Source: Thermohalobaculum xanthum
Lineage (GTDB): Bacteria > Pseudomonadota > Alphaproteobacteria > Rhodobacterales > Rhodobacteraceae
Direction: 5' to 3'
NCBI RefSeq assembly: GCF_016623495.1
Contig: NZ_JAEHHL010000001.1
Span: 62,001 to 126,000, forward strand
DNA length: 64,000 nucleotides
The translations under genes were made by a program, and so were the position numbers. Below are positions 32,828-41,245 of this stretch, piece after piece. The first letter of the stretch is position 1. The number at the start of each line of letters is the position of its first letter. The notes under the pieces are model-generated. The model ran no database searches. It was not told the origin of the DNA and saw only the letters and a list, made by a program, of their open reading frames with translations.

Positions 32828-35740
32828 ATGCTCAGGAAGAAGACCGACGGGGTAGCGAGAGGCCCCCGCGAAGAGTCTGTCCTGTCCAAGATCGCGCAGA
32901 GCGCGGTCGACCGCCGCGCCTTCCTGCGCGGCTCGGGTCTCGCCATCGGCGGGCTCGCGGCGCTTGGCGCCGTCGGCGGTACCGTGCGCAAAGCCGAAGC
33001 GGCGTCGCCCGGGACCGGTGCCATCGAGATCAAGAAGTCCGTCTGCACGCACTGCTCGGTCGGCTGCACCGTGCTTGCGGAGGTGCAGAACGGCGTCTGG
33101 ACCGGGCAGGAGCCTGGCTGGGACAGCCCGTTCAACCTCGGCGCGCACTGCGCCAAGGGCGCGGCGGTGCGCGAGCACGCGCATGGCGAGCGCCGGCTGA
33201 AATACCCGATGAAGCTGGTGAACGGCGAGTGGACCCGGATCGACTGGGAAACCGCCATCAACGAGATCGGCGACCAGATGCTGGCGATCCGCGAGGAAAG
33301 CGGACCTGACAGCGTCTACTGGCTGGGCTCGGCCAAGCACAACAACGAACAGGCCTACCTGTTCCGCAAGTTCGCGGCCTACTGGGGTACGAACAACGTG
33401 GACCACCAGGCCCGTATCTGTCACTCGACCACGGTCGCAGGTGTCGCGAACACCTGGGGCTACGGTGCGATGACGAACTCCTACAACGACATCCACAACT
33501 CGAAGGCGATCTTCATCATCGGCGGCAACCCCGCCGAGGCGCACCCGGTTTCGCTGCTTCACGTGCTGAAGGCGAAGGAGGAGAACAACGCGCCGCTGAT
33601 CGTCTGCGATCCGCGCTTCACGCGGACGGCGGCCCATGCCGACGAGTTCGTCCGGTTCCGTTCCGGCACGGACGTCGCGCTGATCTGGGGCATCCTCTGG
33701 CACATCTTCGAGAACAAGTGGGAGGATACCGAGTTCATCCGCACCCGCGTCTGGGGCATGGACCAGATCCGTGCCGAAGTCGCAAAGTGGACACCGGAGG
33801 AAACCGAGCGCGTGACCGGCGTGCCGGGGCGTCAGCTCGAGCGCGTCGCTCGGACGCTGGCCAACAACCGTCCGGGCACCGTGATCTGGTGCATGGGCGG
33901 CACCCAGCACACCAACGGCAACAACAACACGCGCGCCTACTGCGTGCTTCAGCTTGCGCTGGGCAACATGGGCGTCGCCGGCGGCGGCACCAATATCTTC
34001 CGTGGCCATGACAACGTGCAGGGTGCGACCGACCTCGGCGTGCTCGCTGACACGCTGCCCGGCTACTACGGCCTCACGGCCGGCTCGTGGGCCCACTGGG
34101 CGCGCGTCTGGGAAGAGGACCTCGACTGGCTCAAGGCCCGCTTTGCCGTTATGCCGGGTGCCGGTGCCGAGGGCAAAGACCGGATGATGATGAACGAGAA
34201 GGGCATCCCGGTCAGCCGCTGGATCGACGGCGTGCTCGAGGCGAAGGAGAACCTCGACCAGCCCGACAACACGCGTGCCATGGTCCTGTGGGGGCACGCG
34301 CCGAACTCGCAGACCCGCATGGTCGAAATGAAGACGGCGATGGAGAAGCTCGACCTCCTGGTGGTGGTCGATCCGTTCCCCACCGTCTCGGCGATCCTGC
34401 ACGACCGCAAGGACGGCGCTTATCTCCTGCCGGCGACGACGCAGTTCGAGACCTCTGGTTCGGTCACGGCGTCGAACCGCTCGCTGCAGTGGCGTGAGAA
34501 GGTGATCGAGCCTCTCTTCGAGTCGAAGACCGATCACGAGATCATGAAGCTGTTCGCGGACAAGTTCGGCTTCACCGACAAGATGTTCCGCAACATCGCG
34601 ATCGAGGGCGACGAGCCGAACATCGAAGACATCACCCGGGAGTTCAACCGCGGTATGTGGACCATCGGCTATACCGGCCAGTCGCCGGAGCGGCTCAAGC
34701 TCCACATGGCGAACCAGCACACCTTCGACAAGACGTCGCTGCGTGCGCTGGGCGGTCCGGCGGATGGCGACTTCTACGGCCTGCCATGGCCGTCGTGGGG
34801 CACCCCCGAGATGCGGCATCCGGGGACGCCCAACCTGTACGACATGTCGAAGCCGGTCAGCGAGGGTGGCCTCACCTTCCGAGCCCGCTTCGGCGTCGAG
34901 CGTGACGGTCAGAACCTGCTCGCGGAAGGGGTCCACTCGGCCAATTCCGAGATCAAGGACGGCTATCCCGAGTTCACCATGCAGATGCTGATGGACCTGG
35001 GCTGGGATGGCGACCTGACCGACGAGGAGCGTGCCTCCATCGAGAAGGTGGCCGGCGCCCCGGACAAGGTCGGCGGCGTGAACTGGAAGACCGACCTCTC
35101 GGGTGGCATCCAGCGCGTGGCGATCAAGCACGAGTGTGCGCCCTTCGGCAACGCCAAGGCGCGGACGGTGGTCTGGAACTTCCCGGATCCGGTGCCGCTC
35201 CACCGCGAGCCGCTTTACACGCCGCGCTACGACCTCGTGGCGGACTATCCGACCTACTCGGACCGGAAGTTCTGGCGTGTGCCGACGATGTACGAGTCGA
35301 TCCAGAAGACGGACTTCTCGAAGGACTATCCGATCATCCTCACCTCGGGCCGTCTGGTCGAGTACGAGGGTGGCGGCGACGAGACGCGGTCCAACCCGTG
35401 GCTCGCCGAGCTGCAGCAGGAGATGTTCGTCGAGATCAATCCGTTCGACGCGAACGGCCTGGGCATCCGGAACGGCGAGCAGGTCTGGGTCGAAGGTCCC
35501 GAGGGCGGCAAGGTGAAGGTTGCCGCCATGGTGACCGAACGTGTCGGTCGTGGCGTTGCCTTCATGCCCTTCCACTTCGGTGGACACTTCCAGGGCGAGG
35601 ATCGCCGGTCCAAGTATCCGAAGGGGGCAGACCCCTACGTGCTCGGCGAGTCCACGAACACCGCGCAGACCTATGGCTACGACTCGGTCACCCAGATGCA
35701 GGAGACCAAGGCCACGCTCTGCAAGATCATGAAGGCCTGA
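32828..35740 (+). CDS. fdhA: Formate dehydrogenase alpha subunit (molybdo- or tungstopterin, periplasmic)
   Basis: A 970-residue DMSO-reductase-family protein that oxidises formate to CO2. A Tat signal (DRRAFLRGSGLAIGG, Arg 29-30) precedes a [4Fe-4S] cluster site with Cys 73, 76, 80 and 108. The active-site residue is Cys 198 followed by His 199 (QARICHSTTVAG), so this is the cysteine and not the selenocysteine form. Pterin-guanine dinucleotide motifs follow (FIIGGNPAEAHP, GTNIFRGHDNVQGATDLG, PNSQTRM). The C-terminal domain (LTSGRLVEYEGGGDETRSNPWLA) binds the second pterin. ATG 32828 has GGGGAG upstream. It is in operon with fdhB and fdhC. Confidence 0.96.
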   Translation: MLRKKTDGVARGPREESVLSKIAQSAVDRRAFLRGSGLAIGGLAALGAVGGTVRKAEAASPGTGAIEIKKSVCTHCSVGCTVLAEVQNGVWTGQEPGWDSPFNLGAHCAKGAAVREHAHGERRLKYPMKLVNGEWTRIDWETAINEIGDQMLAIREESGPDSVYWLGSAKHNNEQAYLFRKFAAYWGTNNVDHQARICHSTTVAGVANTWGYGAMTNSYNDIHNSKAIFIIGGNPAEAHPVSLLHVLKAKEENNAPLIVCDPRFTRTAAHADEFVRFRSGTDVALIWGILWHIFENKWEDTEFIRTRVWGMDQIRAEVAKWTPEETERVTGVPGRQLERVARTLANNRPGTVIWCMGGTQHTNGNNNTRAYCVLQLALGNMGVAGGGTNIFRGHDNVQGATDLGVLADTLPGYYGLTAGSWAHWARVWEEDLDWLKARFAVMPGAGAEGKDRMMMNEKGIPVSRWIDGVLEAKENLDQPDNTRAMVLWGHAPNSQTRMVEMKTAMEKLDLLVVVDPFPTVSAILHDRKDGAYLLPATTQFETSGSVTASNRSLQWREKVIEPLFESKTDHEIMKLFADKFGFTDKMFRNIAIEGDEPNIEDITREFNRGMWTIGYTGQSPERLKLHMANQHTFDKTSLRALGGPADGDFYGLPWPSWGTPEMRHPGTPNLYDMSKPVSEGGLTFRARFGVERDGQNLLAEGVHSANSEIKDGYPEFTMQMLMDLGWDGDLTDEERASIEKVAGAPDKVGGVNWKTDLSGGIQRVAIKHECAPFGNAKARTVVWNFPDPVPLHREPLYTPRYDLVADYPTYSDRKFWRVPTMYESIQKTDFSKDYPIILTSGRLVEYEGGGDETRSNPWLAELQQEMFVEINPFDANGLGIRNGEQVWVEGPEGGKVKVAAMVTERVGRGVAFMPFHFGGHFQGEDRRSKYPKGADPYVLGESTNTAQTYGYDSVTQMQETKATLCKIMKA

Positions 35741-35755
35741 GGGGAGGACACCTGA

Positions 35756-36349
35756 ATGGCACGAGTAAAGTTCCTCTGTGACGCCGAGCGCTGCATCGAA
35801 TGCAACGCTTGCGTGACGGCGTGCAAGAATGAGCATGAGGTGCCCTGGGGTATCAACCGCAGGCGCGTCGTGACGATCAATGACGGTGTTCCGGGCGAGC
35901 GGTCGATCTCGGTCGCCTGCATGCACTGCTCGGACGCTCCTTGCATGGCCGTATGTCCGGTGGACTGCTTCTACCAGACCAATGATGGTGTGGTGCTGCA
36001 CTCCAAGGACCTGTGCATCGGCTGTGGCTACTGCTTCTATGCGTGCCCCTTCGGCGCGCCGCAGTATCCGCAGGCGGGCAACTTCGGCAGCCGCGGCAAG
36101 ATGGACAAGTGCACCTTCTGTAACGGCGGTCCCGAGGAGGATCACTCCTCGGCCGAGTTCCAGAAGTACGGCCGCAACCGTCTGGCCGAGGGCAAGCTGC
36201 CGCTCTGCGCCGAGATGTGCTCGACCAAGGCGCTTCTGGCGGGTGACGGAGACCAGGTCTCCGACATCTATCGCCAGCGCATCGTGGCCCGGGGCTTCGG
36301 CACGGGCGCGTGGGGCTGGGGCACGGCCTACGAGCGCAAGGGCAGCTGA
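35756..36349 (+). CDS. fdhB: Formate dehydrogenase beta (iron-sulfur) subunit
   Basis: A 197-residue four-cluster ferredoxin-type subunit. Cysteine groups begin with CIECNACVTACKNE (Cys 13, 16, 19, 23) and continue with CMHCSDAPCMAVCPVD, CIGCGYCFYACPFG and CTFC..CAEMC. It lacks the C-terminal membrane helix of E. coli FdnH and has no signal peptide, so it must be carried out with FdhA by the Tat system. It passes electrons to the cytochrome b subunit. ATG 35756 has GGGGAGG upstream. Confidence 0.95.
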   Translation: MARVKFLCDAERCIECNACVTACKNEHEVPWGINRRRVVTINDGVPGERSISVACMHCSDAPCMAVCPVDCFYQTNDGVVLHSKDLCIGCGYCFYACPFGAPQYPQAGNFGSRGKMDKCTFCNGGPEEDHSSAEFQKYGRNRLAEGKLPLCAEMCSTKALLAGDGDQVSDIYRQRIVARGFGTGAWGWGTAYERKGS

Positions 36350-36372
36350 TCCGCTGTCCGCTTGTCAGGATA

Positions 36373-36402
36373 GGGGCGGGGCGCGCAGACGCGCGCCGCC
36401 CC
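36373..36402 (+). repeat. Strong GC hairpin between fdhB and fdhC
   Basis: GGGGCG..GCGCGC pairs with GCGCGC..GCCCC around an AGAC loop, with one bulged G. It lies 23 bases after the fdhB stop and is not followed by T residues on the plus strand. It may protect the fdhAB message or reduce fdhC expression. The 157-base gap here is unusual in this compact operon. Confidence 0.6.
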
Positions 36403-36506
36403 AAATCCATGTTCTCCTCGGTTGACGAGGGATGAGCCGGTCGGCAGTCCGGGAAGGCACCGGGGTGCGGAACGTCTGTCGGTAAGACACACAGGGAGTT
36501 TCGGTC

Positions 36507-37802
36507 ATGCGCGCGAGACGGCGTGGCACGATTGTCGGGGCGTCTGCCCTGGCGCTCGCTTTGGCGATTTTCTTCTTCACCGCTCTGCAGATGAGCGTGC
36601 TGATCGGCGAGGCAGGGGCGCAGTCGTCCGACCCGCAGCTCGGCGCGAACGCCGAAACCACTGAACCCGGGGCCGGTATCATCCGTTCGGCTGGCGGCTC
36701 GGTCCGCCCGCCGGCGAACGCCGAGACGAATGCTCCGACCGAGCCGGGGGTCGCGCGAGAGCTCGATCTCGTGGACGAGATGAGCCCCGCAAAGGCGCAG
36801 ACGCCGCTTGTGATCCTGGGACCAAATTCCGACGCGAGCGTGTGGTCGGCCGTGCGCCACGGAGTCGAGGGACAGGTCTCGATCCCGGACGCGAAGGCGG
36901 GCCAGCTGATCCAGAGCTTTGGCACCACGTGGGAGTGGCTGCGCTCCCAGGACGGTCCGCTCTTCAAATGGGGCGGCTATGCGCTCGGCGGCATGGTGGC
37001 ACTACTTGCCGTGTTCTACCTGCTGCGCGGGCGCATCCGCATCGAGCACGGACCGTCCGGCGTGATGATCGAGCGTTTCAAGCCGATCGAGCGATTTGGC
37101 CACTGGCTGCTCGCGGTCTCGTTCATCCTTCTGGCGCTCACCGGGCTCAATCTTCTTTACGGCAAGGAATTGCTGCTTCCCCTGATCGGCAAGGACGCCT
37201 TCGCAGCCGTCGCCGAAGCCGGGAAGTTCGTTCACAACAACGTGGCATGGCCGTTCATGCTTGGCCTCGTCCTCGTCTTCGTGCTGTGGGTCTGGCACAA
37301 CATCCCCAGCTACATCGACCTGATCTGGCTGGCGAAGGGCGGCGGCCTGTTCTCCAAGGGCGTGCATCCGCCCAGCCGCAAGTTCAACGCCGGTCAGAAG
37401 CTGATCTTCTGGGCGACGATCCTGCTTGGAGTGTCTGTCTCCGCCTCGGGGCTGTCGCTGCTGTTCCCATACGAGCTGCCGCTCTTTGCGAAGACGTTCC
37501 AGGCATTGCATCAGATCGGCATCACCTCGCTCTTCGGCTTCGAGCTTCGGACCGACCTGACCGCGATCGAGGAGATGCAATACGCGCAGGTCTGGCACAC
37601 GATCGTCTCTCTCGCGATGATGGTGATCATCATTGCCCATATCTACATCGGCTCGCTGGGCATGGAGGGAGCCTTCGACGCGATGGGCACGGGCATGGTC
37701 GACCGGAACTGGGCTATCGAGCATCATGGGCTCTGGGTCGAGGAGATGGAGGGCCGCCAGGGAACTGGAGGCTCCGGCGCGGCGACAACGCCGGCCGAGT
37801 GA
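36507..37802 (+). CDS. fdhC: Formate dehydrogenase gamma subunit (cytochrome b)
   Basis: A 431-residue membrane subunit. The N-terminal signal or anchor (GASALALALAIFFFTALQMSVL) is followed by a periplasmic stretch of about 130 residues. The cytochrome b part then starts at the membrane segment GGYALGGMVALLAVFYLLRG. Heme-binding His are in ERFGHWLLAVSFILLALTG, ALHQIGITSLFG and QVWHTIVSLAMMVIIIAHIYIGSLGMEGAFDAM. It resembles the FdoI/Desulfovibrio-Shewanella type, longer than E. coli FdnI (217 residues). It transfers electrons to quinone. ATG 36507 follows AGGGAG. Confidence 0.93.
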   Translation: MRARRRGTIVGASALALALAIFFFTALQMSVLIGEAGAQSSDPQLGANAETTEPGAGIIRSAGGSVRPPANAETNAPTEPGVARELDLVDEMSPAKAQTPLVILGPNSDASVWSAVRHGVEGQVSIPDAKAGQLIQSFGTTWEWLRSQDGPLFKWGGYALGGMVALLAVFYLLRGRIRIEHGPSGVMIERFKPIERFGHWLLAVSFILLALTGLNLLYGKELLLPLIGKDAFAAVAEAGKFVHNNVAWPFMLGLVLVFVLWVWHNIPSYIDLIWLAKGGGLFSKGVHPPSRKFNAGQKLIFWATILLGVSVSASGLSLLFPYELPLFAKTFQALHQIGITSLFGFELRTDLTAIEEMQYAQVWHTIVSLAMMVIIIAHIYIGSLGMEGAFDAMGTGMVDRNWAIEHHGLWVEEMEGRQGTGGSGAATTPAE

Positions 37803-37821
37803 GCTTCCGTCGGGGCGCGCG

Positions 37822-39249
37822 ATGATGACCGGCTGCCCACGCCTTTCTCCCCGCGCGAGGGGGGATGCGCCGCTCCGTCGGGTGCTGGCATTCGCCTGTA
37901 CCGTGGTGGTGTTCTTGGGCGTGCAAGCGACGGCGTCGCTTTCCTGGGCAGAAAGCGACGGGAGCACCGGTTATCAGCGGCTCGAAGGGCATGGCGGACC
38001 CATCAAGGGCGTTGCCATCTCGCCGGATGGTCAGCAGATGCTGACCGCGAGCTTCGACTACTCGGTGGGCCTCTGGTCGGCCTCGACCGGCAAGCTGATC
38101 CGTTGGCTCGAAGGGCACGAGGCGGCGGTGAATGCCGTCGCATTCCTGCCAGGGGGACGTGCGCTCTCGGTCGGCGACGATTTCGACATGATCATGTGGG
38201 ATCTCGAAAGCGGCGCCGTGCTGCACCGCTTCGAGGGCCATGAGGGTAAGCTGATCGGTGTCACGCCGGGGCCCGACGCGACGATCGCGGCCACTGCCGG
38301 CTGGGATGGGAATGTCGGCATCTGGCCGCTCGACGGCGGGGCGGCGCGCTTCCTGAAGGGGCACGGCGCGAACGTGAACGATGTGGTGTTCACGCCCGAT
38401 GGAGCGAAGTTGTACACCGCCTCCTATGACGGGACGATCCGGCGCTGGGACACCGTCTCGGGTGCCGAGGAGGTCGTGCTCGTCAATCACGGTTTCGGCA
38501 TCAATCACCTGGTGCTGAACAGCGACGCGGGCTGGCTGGCCTATGGCGCCCTCGATGGCGCGGTGCGCGCGATCGATCTGGCGACGGGGGCTCAGATTGC
38601 CGATCTCACCGCCGATCGCCGGCCGATCCTCGCGCTCTCGGCCGATCCGACCGGCCGGTTTCTCGCTGTCGGGGACGGCGAGGGCTATGTGATGATCCTC
38701 GACACGGCGGACTGGTCGGTCGTGCGCGACTTCCGTGCCGCGCTGTCGGGGCCCATCTGGGCATTGGCGTGGGAGCCGTCGGGCAAGCGCCTTCTGGCCG
38801 GTGGAATCGCCGATGAGGCTGCACTCTGGCCGATCGACGCGGACGGCGATGCACTGTTTGCCAAGGGACCACGCGAGTTCCACAAGCCGCCGTCCGAGAT
38901 GACGAATGGCGAGCGGCAGTTCGTGCGCAAATGCTCGGTTTGCCATACAACGTCGCCCGATGGCGGACGCAAGGCGGGGCCGACGCTGTGGCGCCTCTTT
39001 GGCCGGCGTGCGGGCACGGTCGAGGGATACAGCTATTCGGACGCGCTGGCGCGCTCCGACATCGTTTGGAGCGACGAAACCGTTGCGCGCCTCTTTTCTG
39101 AAGGGCCGGATGTGTTCACGCCGGGTTCGAAGATGCCTGTCCAGCGTATTGCGAAAGCGCAGGACAGGCGTGATCTGATCCACTATCTCAAAGAGAACAC
39201 GGGCGGCACCGACCGCGCCGGACACGAGGGTAGGAGCAAGACGAAATGA
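37822..39249 (+). CDS. Periplasmic WD40-repeat/cytochrome c fusion protein
   Basis: A 475-residue protein with a signal peptide (FACTVVVFLGVQATASLSWA), about seven WD40 blades (for example RLEGHGGPIKGVAISPDGQQMLTASFDYSVGLWS, HEAAVNAVAFLPGG, HGANVNDVVFTPDGAKLYTASYDGTIRRWD), and a C-terminal class I cytochrome c domain. In that domain CSVCH (371-375) binds heme and Met 438 in SKMPV is the sixth ligand. Presumably a periplasmic electron carrier docked by a propeller, next to formate dehydrogenase. The 40-residue membrane gene overlaps its stop. The fusion is unusual; the function is inferred only from operon position. Confidence 0.85.
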   Translation: MMTGCPRLSPRARGDAPLRRVLAFACTVVVFLGVQATASLSWAESDGSTGYQRLEGHGGPIKGVAISPDGQQMLTASFDYSVGLWSASTGKLIRWLEGHEAAVNAVAFLPGGRALSVGDDFDMIMWDLESGAVLHRFEGHEGKLIGVTPGPDATIAATAGWDGNVGIWPLDGGAARFLKGHGANVNDVVFTPDGAKLYTASYDGTIRRWDTVSGAEEVVLVNHGFGINHLVLNSDAGWLAYGALDGAVRAIDLATGAQIADLTADRRPILALSADPTGRFLAVGDGEGYVMILDTADWSVVRDFRAALSGPIWALAWEPSGKRLLAGGIADEAALWPIDADGDALFAKGPREFHKPPSEMTNGERQFVRKCSVCHTTSPDGGRKAGPTLWRLFGRRAGTVEGYSYSDALARSDIVWSDETVARLFSEGPDVFTPGSKMPVQRIAKAQDRRDLIHYLKENTGGTDRAGHEGRSKTK

Positions 39250-39368
39250 AGGCCTTTCTTGCAGCCATCATCATAGGCGCCGGGCTTGCGGTTGGCGCCT
39301 GGTTCGTTCTGAACGGAATGGGTTTCTCGAGCGCCGACGTCTATTCGACCGAGAATGTGCGGCTCTGA
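39246..39368 (+). CDS. 40-residue single-span membrane protein at the end of the formate dehydrogenase operon
   Basis: A very short gene: it begins MKAFLAAIIIGAGLAVGAWF, one membrane span, then a short periplasmic-like tail ending ENVRL. ATG overlaps the stop of the WD40-cytochrome gene (ATGA), which argues for real translation, and codon use fits. It may anchor the cytochrome protein or the dehydrogenase complex, but no function is known. Confidence 0.7.
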   Translation: MKAFLAAIIIGAGLAVGAWFVLNGMGFSSADVYSTENVRL

Positions 39369-39379
39369 GCCCGGGCCCG

Positions 39380-40231
39380 TCAGAGGGTCCACCCGATGAT
39401 GTGCTGAAGTCCAGCATCCGATAGACGCGGCAGTAGCACGGTCGGGTCGTTGCCCGGATCGAGAAGCAACGCGATGGCCGACCCGGTATGAGCGACGCAG
39501 ACGCCCAGAGCGCCAACGTCCCGGGAGATTTCCTGAACGGCTTCCCAGGCGGGGTTCGGATTGCGTGTCTGATTGGCCGCCGCGGACCGCGTGGCGGCCA
39601 CGCCGAGGGCGCGAAGATCGCCATCCGAAAGCGCAGCTTCGATCGCCTCGAAGACGTCGCCCATTGGCGGGAAGTCCTTGTCGGCGGGATCCGTGATACG
39701 CGCCGCACCCGCGAACCCGCCAGCGACCGCAAGTCCCGGCAGTGGTGGCAGCCGCCTCAGGACACGGCCCTGGCGCGATGCGAAAAGCGTTGTGCATTCA
39801 TGCATCAAGGGATCGACCGCGCCCTCCGCCGCCAGGCACAAGGCCGCCTCGTCGTCGGGCGAGAATTGCTGTCCGAACGCGGCAGCCACCGCCCGGACTG
39901 TCCCCAAAGCTTCGGCGGTCGATGTGCCGGCGCCCAGGCCGGGAGGGCAGGCGCGGCGAATGAGGATCTCGCCTCCCCAGTCGGCCCGCCCAAGCCGCGC
40001 GAGGGTCGCGCGCGCCGCATCGAGCGCCTTGCGCGAGACGGGCTCGCCCGACGTCGGCGGGCCAGGGGCCGGCCTGAAGGTGACCTCGGTGACCAGCGCC
40101 GGGCAGGGCAGAGTGACGAGCGCCACGGTCCCGCCCGGCGACGCGAGCCCCTGGGCGAGTTCTCCGAAATGCCCCCGGACGCGCGTCGTCGCGGGTTTCG
40201 GATTGACGGAGGTGGCAAGGCGCTGGTTCAT
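39380..40231 (-). CDS. GHMP kinase, PduX-like L-threonine kinase
   Basis: A 283-residue GHMP kinase. The motif GHFGELAQGL is near the N-terminus, with the ATP loop PPGLGAGTSTAEALGTVRA (P-P-G-L-G-A-G-T-S-T). The C-terminal motif is GVCVAHTGSAIALLLD. It fits the PduX branch, which phosphorylates L-threonine for the aminopropanol arm of cobalamin. Adjacency to cobC, which uses threonine phosphate, supports this. It is divergent from cobC by 48 bases and its 3' end is 11 bases from the formate dehydrogenase operon. Confidence 0.85.
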   Translation of the reverse strand: MNQRLATSVNPKPATTRVRGHFGELAQGLASPGGTVALVTLPCPALVTEVTFRPAPGPPTSGEPVSRKALDAARATLARLGRADWGGEILIRRACPPGLGAGTSTAEALGTVRAVAAAFGQQFSPDDEAALCLAAEGAVDPLMHECTTLFASRQGRVLRRLPPLPGLAVAGGFAGAARITDPADKDFPPMGDVFEAIEAALSDGDLRALGVAATRSAAANQTRNPNPAWEAVQEISRDVGALGVCVAHTGSAIALLLDPGNDPTVLLPRLSDAGLQHIIGWTL

Positions 40232-40279
40232 GGCGGGCGGCTTAACGCGGCATGGGGCCGTTGAACAGCGGGAAGTGGA

Positions 40280-41245
40280 ATGGCGCGCGATCATGGCGGG
40301 AACCTCGCGGATGCATGCGCGCGCTTTGGGGGCGACGCGGGGGCGTGGCTTGACCTCTCGACAGGCATCAATCCGGTCGCATACCCGGTGGGCGATCTGG
40401 CGCAAGCGGACTGGTCGAGGCTTCCCGACGAGGATGCGCTCGGCCGGCTGATTGCGGCGGCGCGCGATGCCTGGAACGTGCCGGACGCAGCGGAGCTGGT
40501 CCCCGCGCCGGGGGCGTCGGCACTCATCCGCCTTATGCCGCGCCTCGACCGGGCCGCGGCTGTGGCGATCCCGGCTCCGACCTACAACGAACACGCAGCC
40601 GCCTATCGTGCCGAGGGCTGGCAACTGAGCGAGCGACCCGGTGCCGCGACGCGGGCCGCCGTGATCGTGAACCCGAACAACCCGGATGGCCGATGCTGGG
40701 AGCGGCACGAGCTTGCGACGCTGGCCGAGGCTCTGCCGAGGCTTGTGGTCGATGAGAGCTTCATGGACGCGACCCCCCAGCGCTCGCTGGTGGGGGATGC
40801 CGGCGACGAGGGGCTGGTGATCCTGCGCAGCTTTGGCAAGTTCTACGGGCTTGCCGGCCTGCGCCTTGGCTTCGCCATTGCCGGCCCACGCACGGCCTCT
40901 CGTCTGCGCGATCTTCTCGGGCCCTGGGCGGTTTCGGGCCCAGCACTGGCTATCGGCGCTCGTGCGCTGCGGGATGGCGAATGGCAGCGCGCGACGCGGG
41001 CGCGTGTGGCGCGCGATGTCCGGCGTTTGGTTCAGCTGGGTCAGATGGCTGGGTGGAACCTGGTGGGCGAGGCGGGGCTCTTCGCGACCTTCGACACGCC
41101 CGATGCCGAAGAAGCGCAGACCCGGCTGGCACGATCGCGGATCTGGAGCCGCCGGTTTCCCTATTCGGATCGGTGGCTTCGGCTGGGGCTGCCCGGCGAC
41201 GAGGCAGCCTGGGACCGTCTTGGCGAGGCACTGGAGGTTCGATGA
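40280..41245 (+). CDS. cobC: L-threonine-O-3-phosphate decarboxylase
   Basis: A 321-residue PLP-dependent aminotransferase-fold decarboxylase. It opens HGGNLADACARFGGDAGAWLDLSTGINPVAYP, the standard CobC/CobD start. The PLP region has VNPNNPDGR, LVVDESFMD and the Lys in SFGKFYGLAGLRLGFA. It makes (R)-1-amino-2-propanol phosphate, the nucleotide-loop linker of cobalamin. In enteric bacteria the same enzyme is called CobD. The stop overlaps the cobD start by four bases. Confidence 0.93.
   Translation: MARDHGGNLADACARFGGDAGAWLDLSTGINPVAYPVGDLAQADWSRLPDEDALGRLIAAARDAWNVPDAAELVPAPGASALIRLMPRLDRAAAVAIPAPTYNEHAAAYRAEGWQLSERPGAATRAAVIVNPNNPDGRCWERHELATLAEALPRLVVDESFMDATPQRSLVGDAGDEGLVILRSFGKFYGLAGLRLGFAIAGPRTASRLRDLLGPWAVSGPALAIGARALRDGEWQRATRARVARDVRRLVQLGQMAGWNLVGEAGLFATFDTPDAEEAQTRLARSRIWSRRFPYSDRWLRLGLPGDEAAWDRLGEALEVR

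Noticed and set aside
32636-36145. Open frame of about 1169 codons on the minus strand opposite fdhA and fdhB
   Set aside because: It is the mirror of two certain genes; GC-rich third positions suppress stops on the opposite strand. Its translation is rich in Arg, Val, His and Asp with no motifs.
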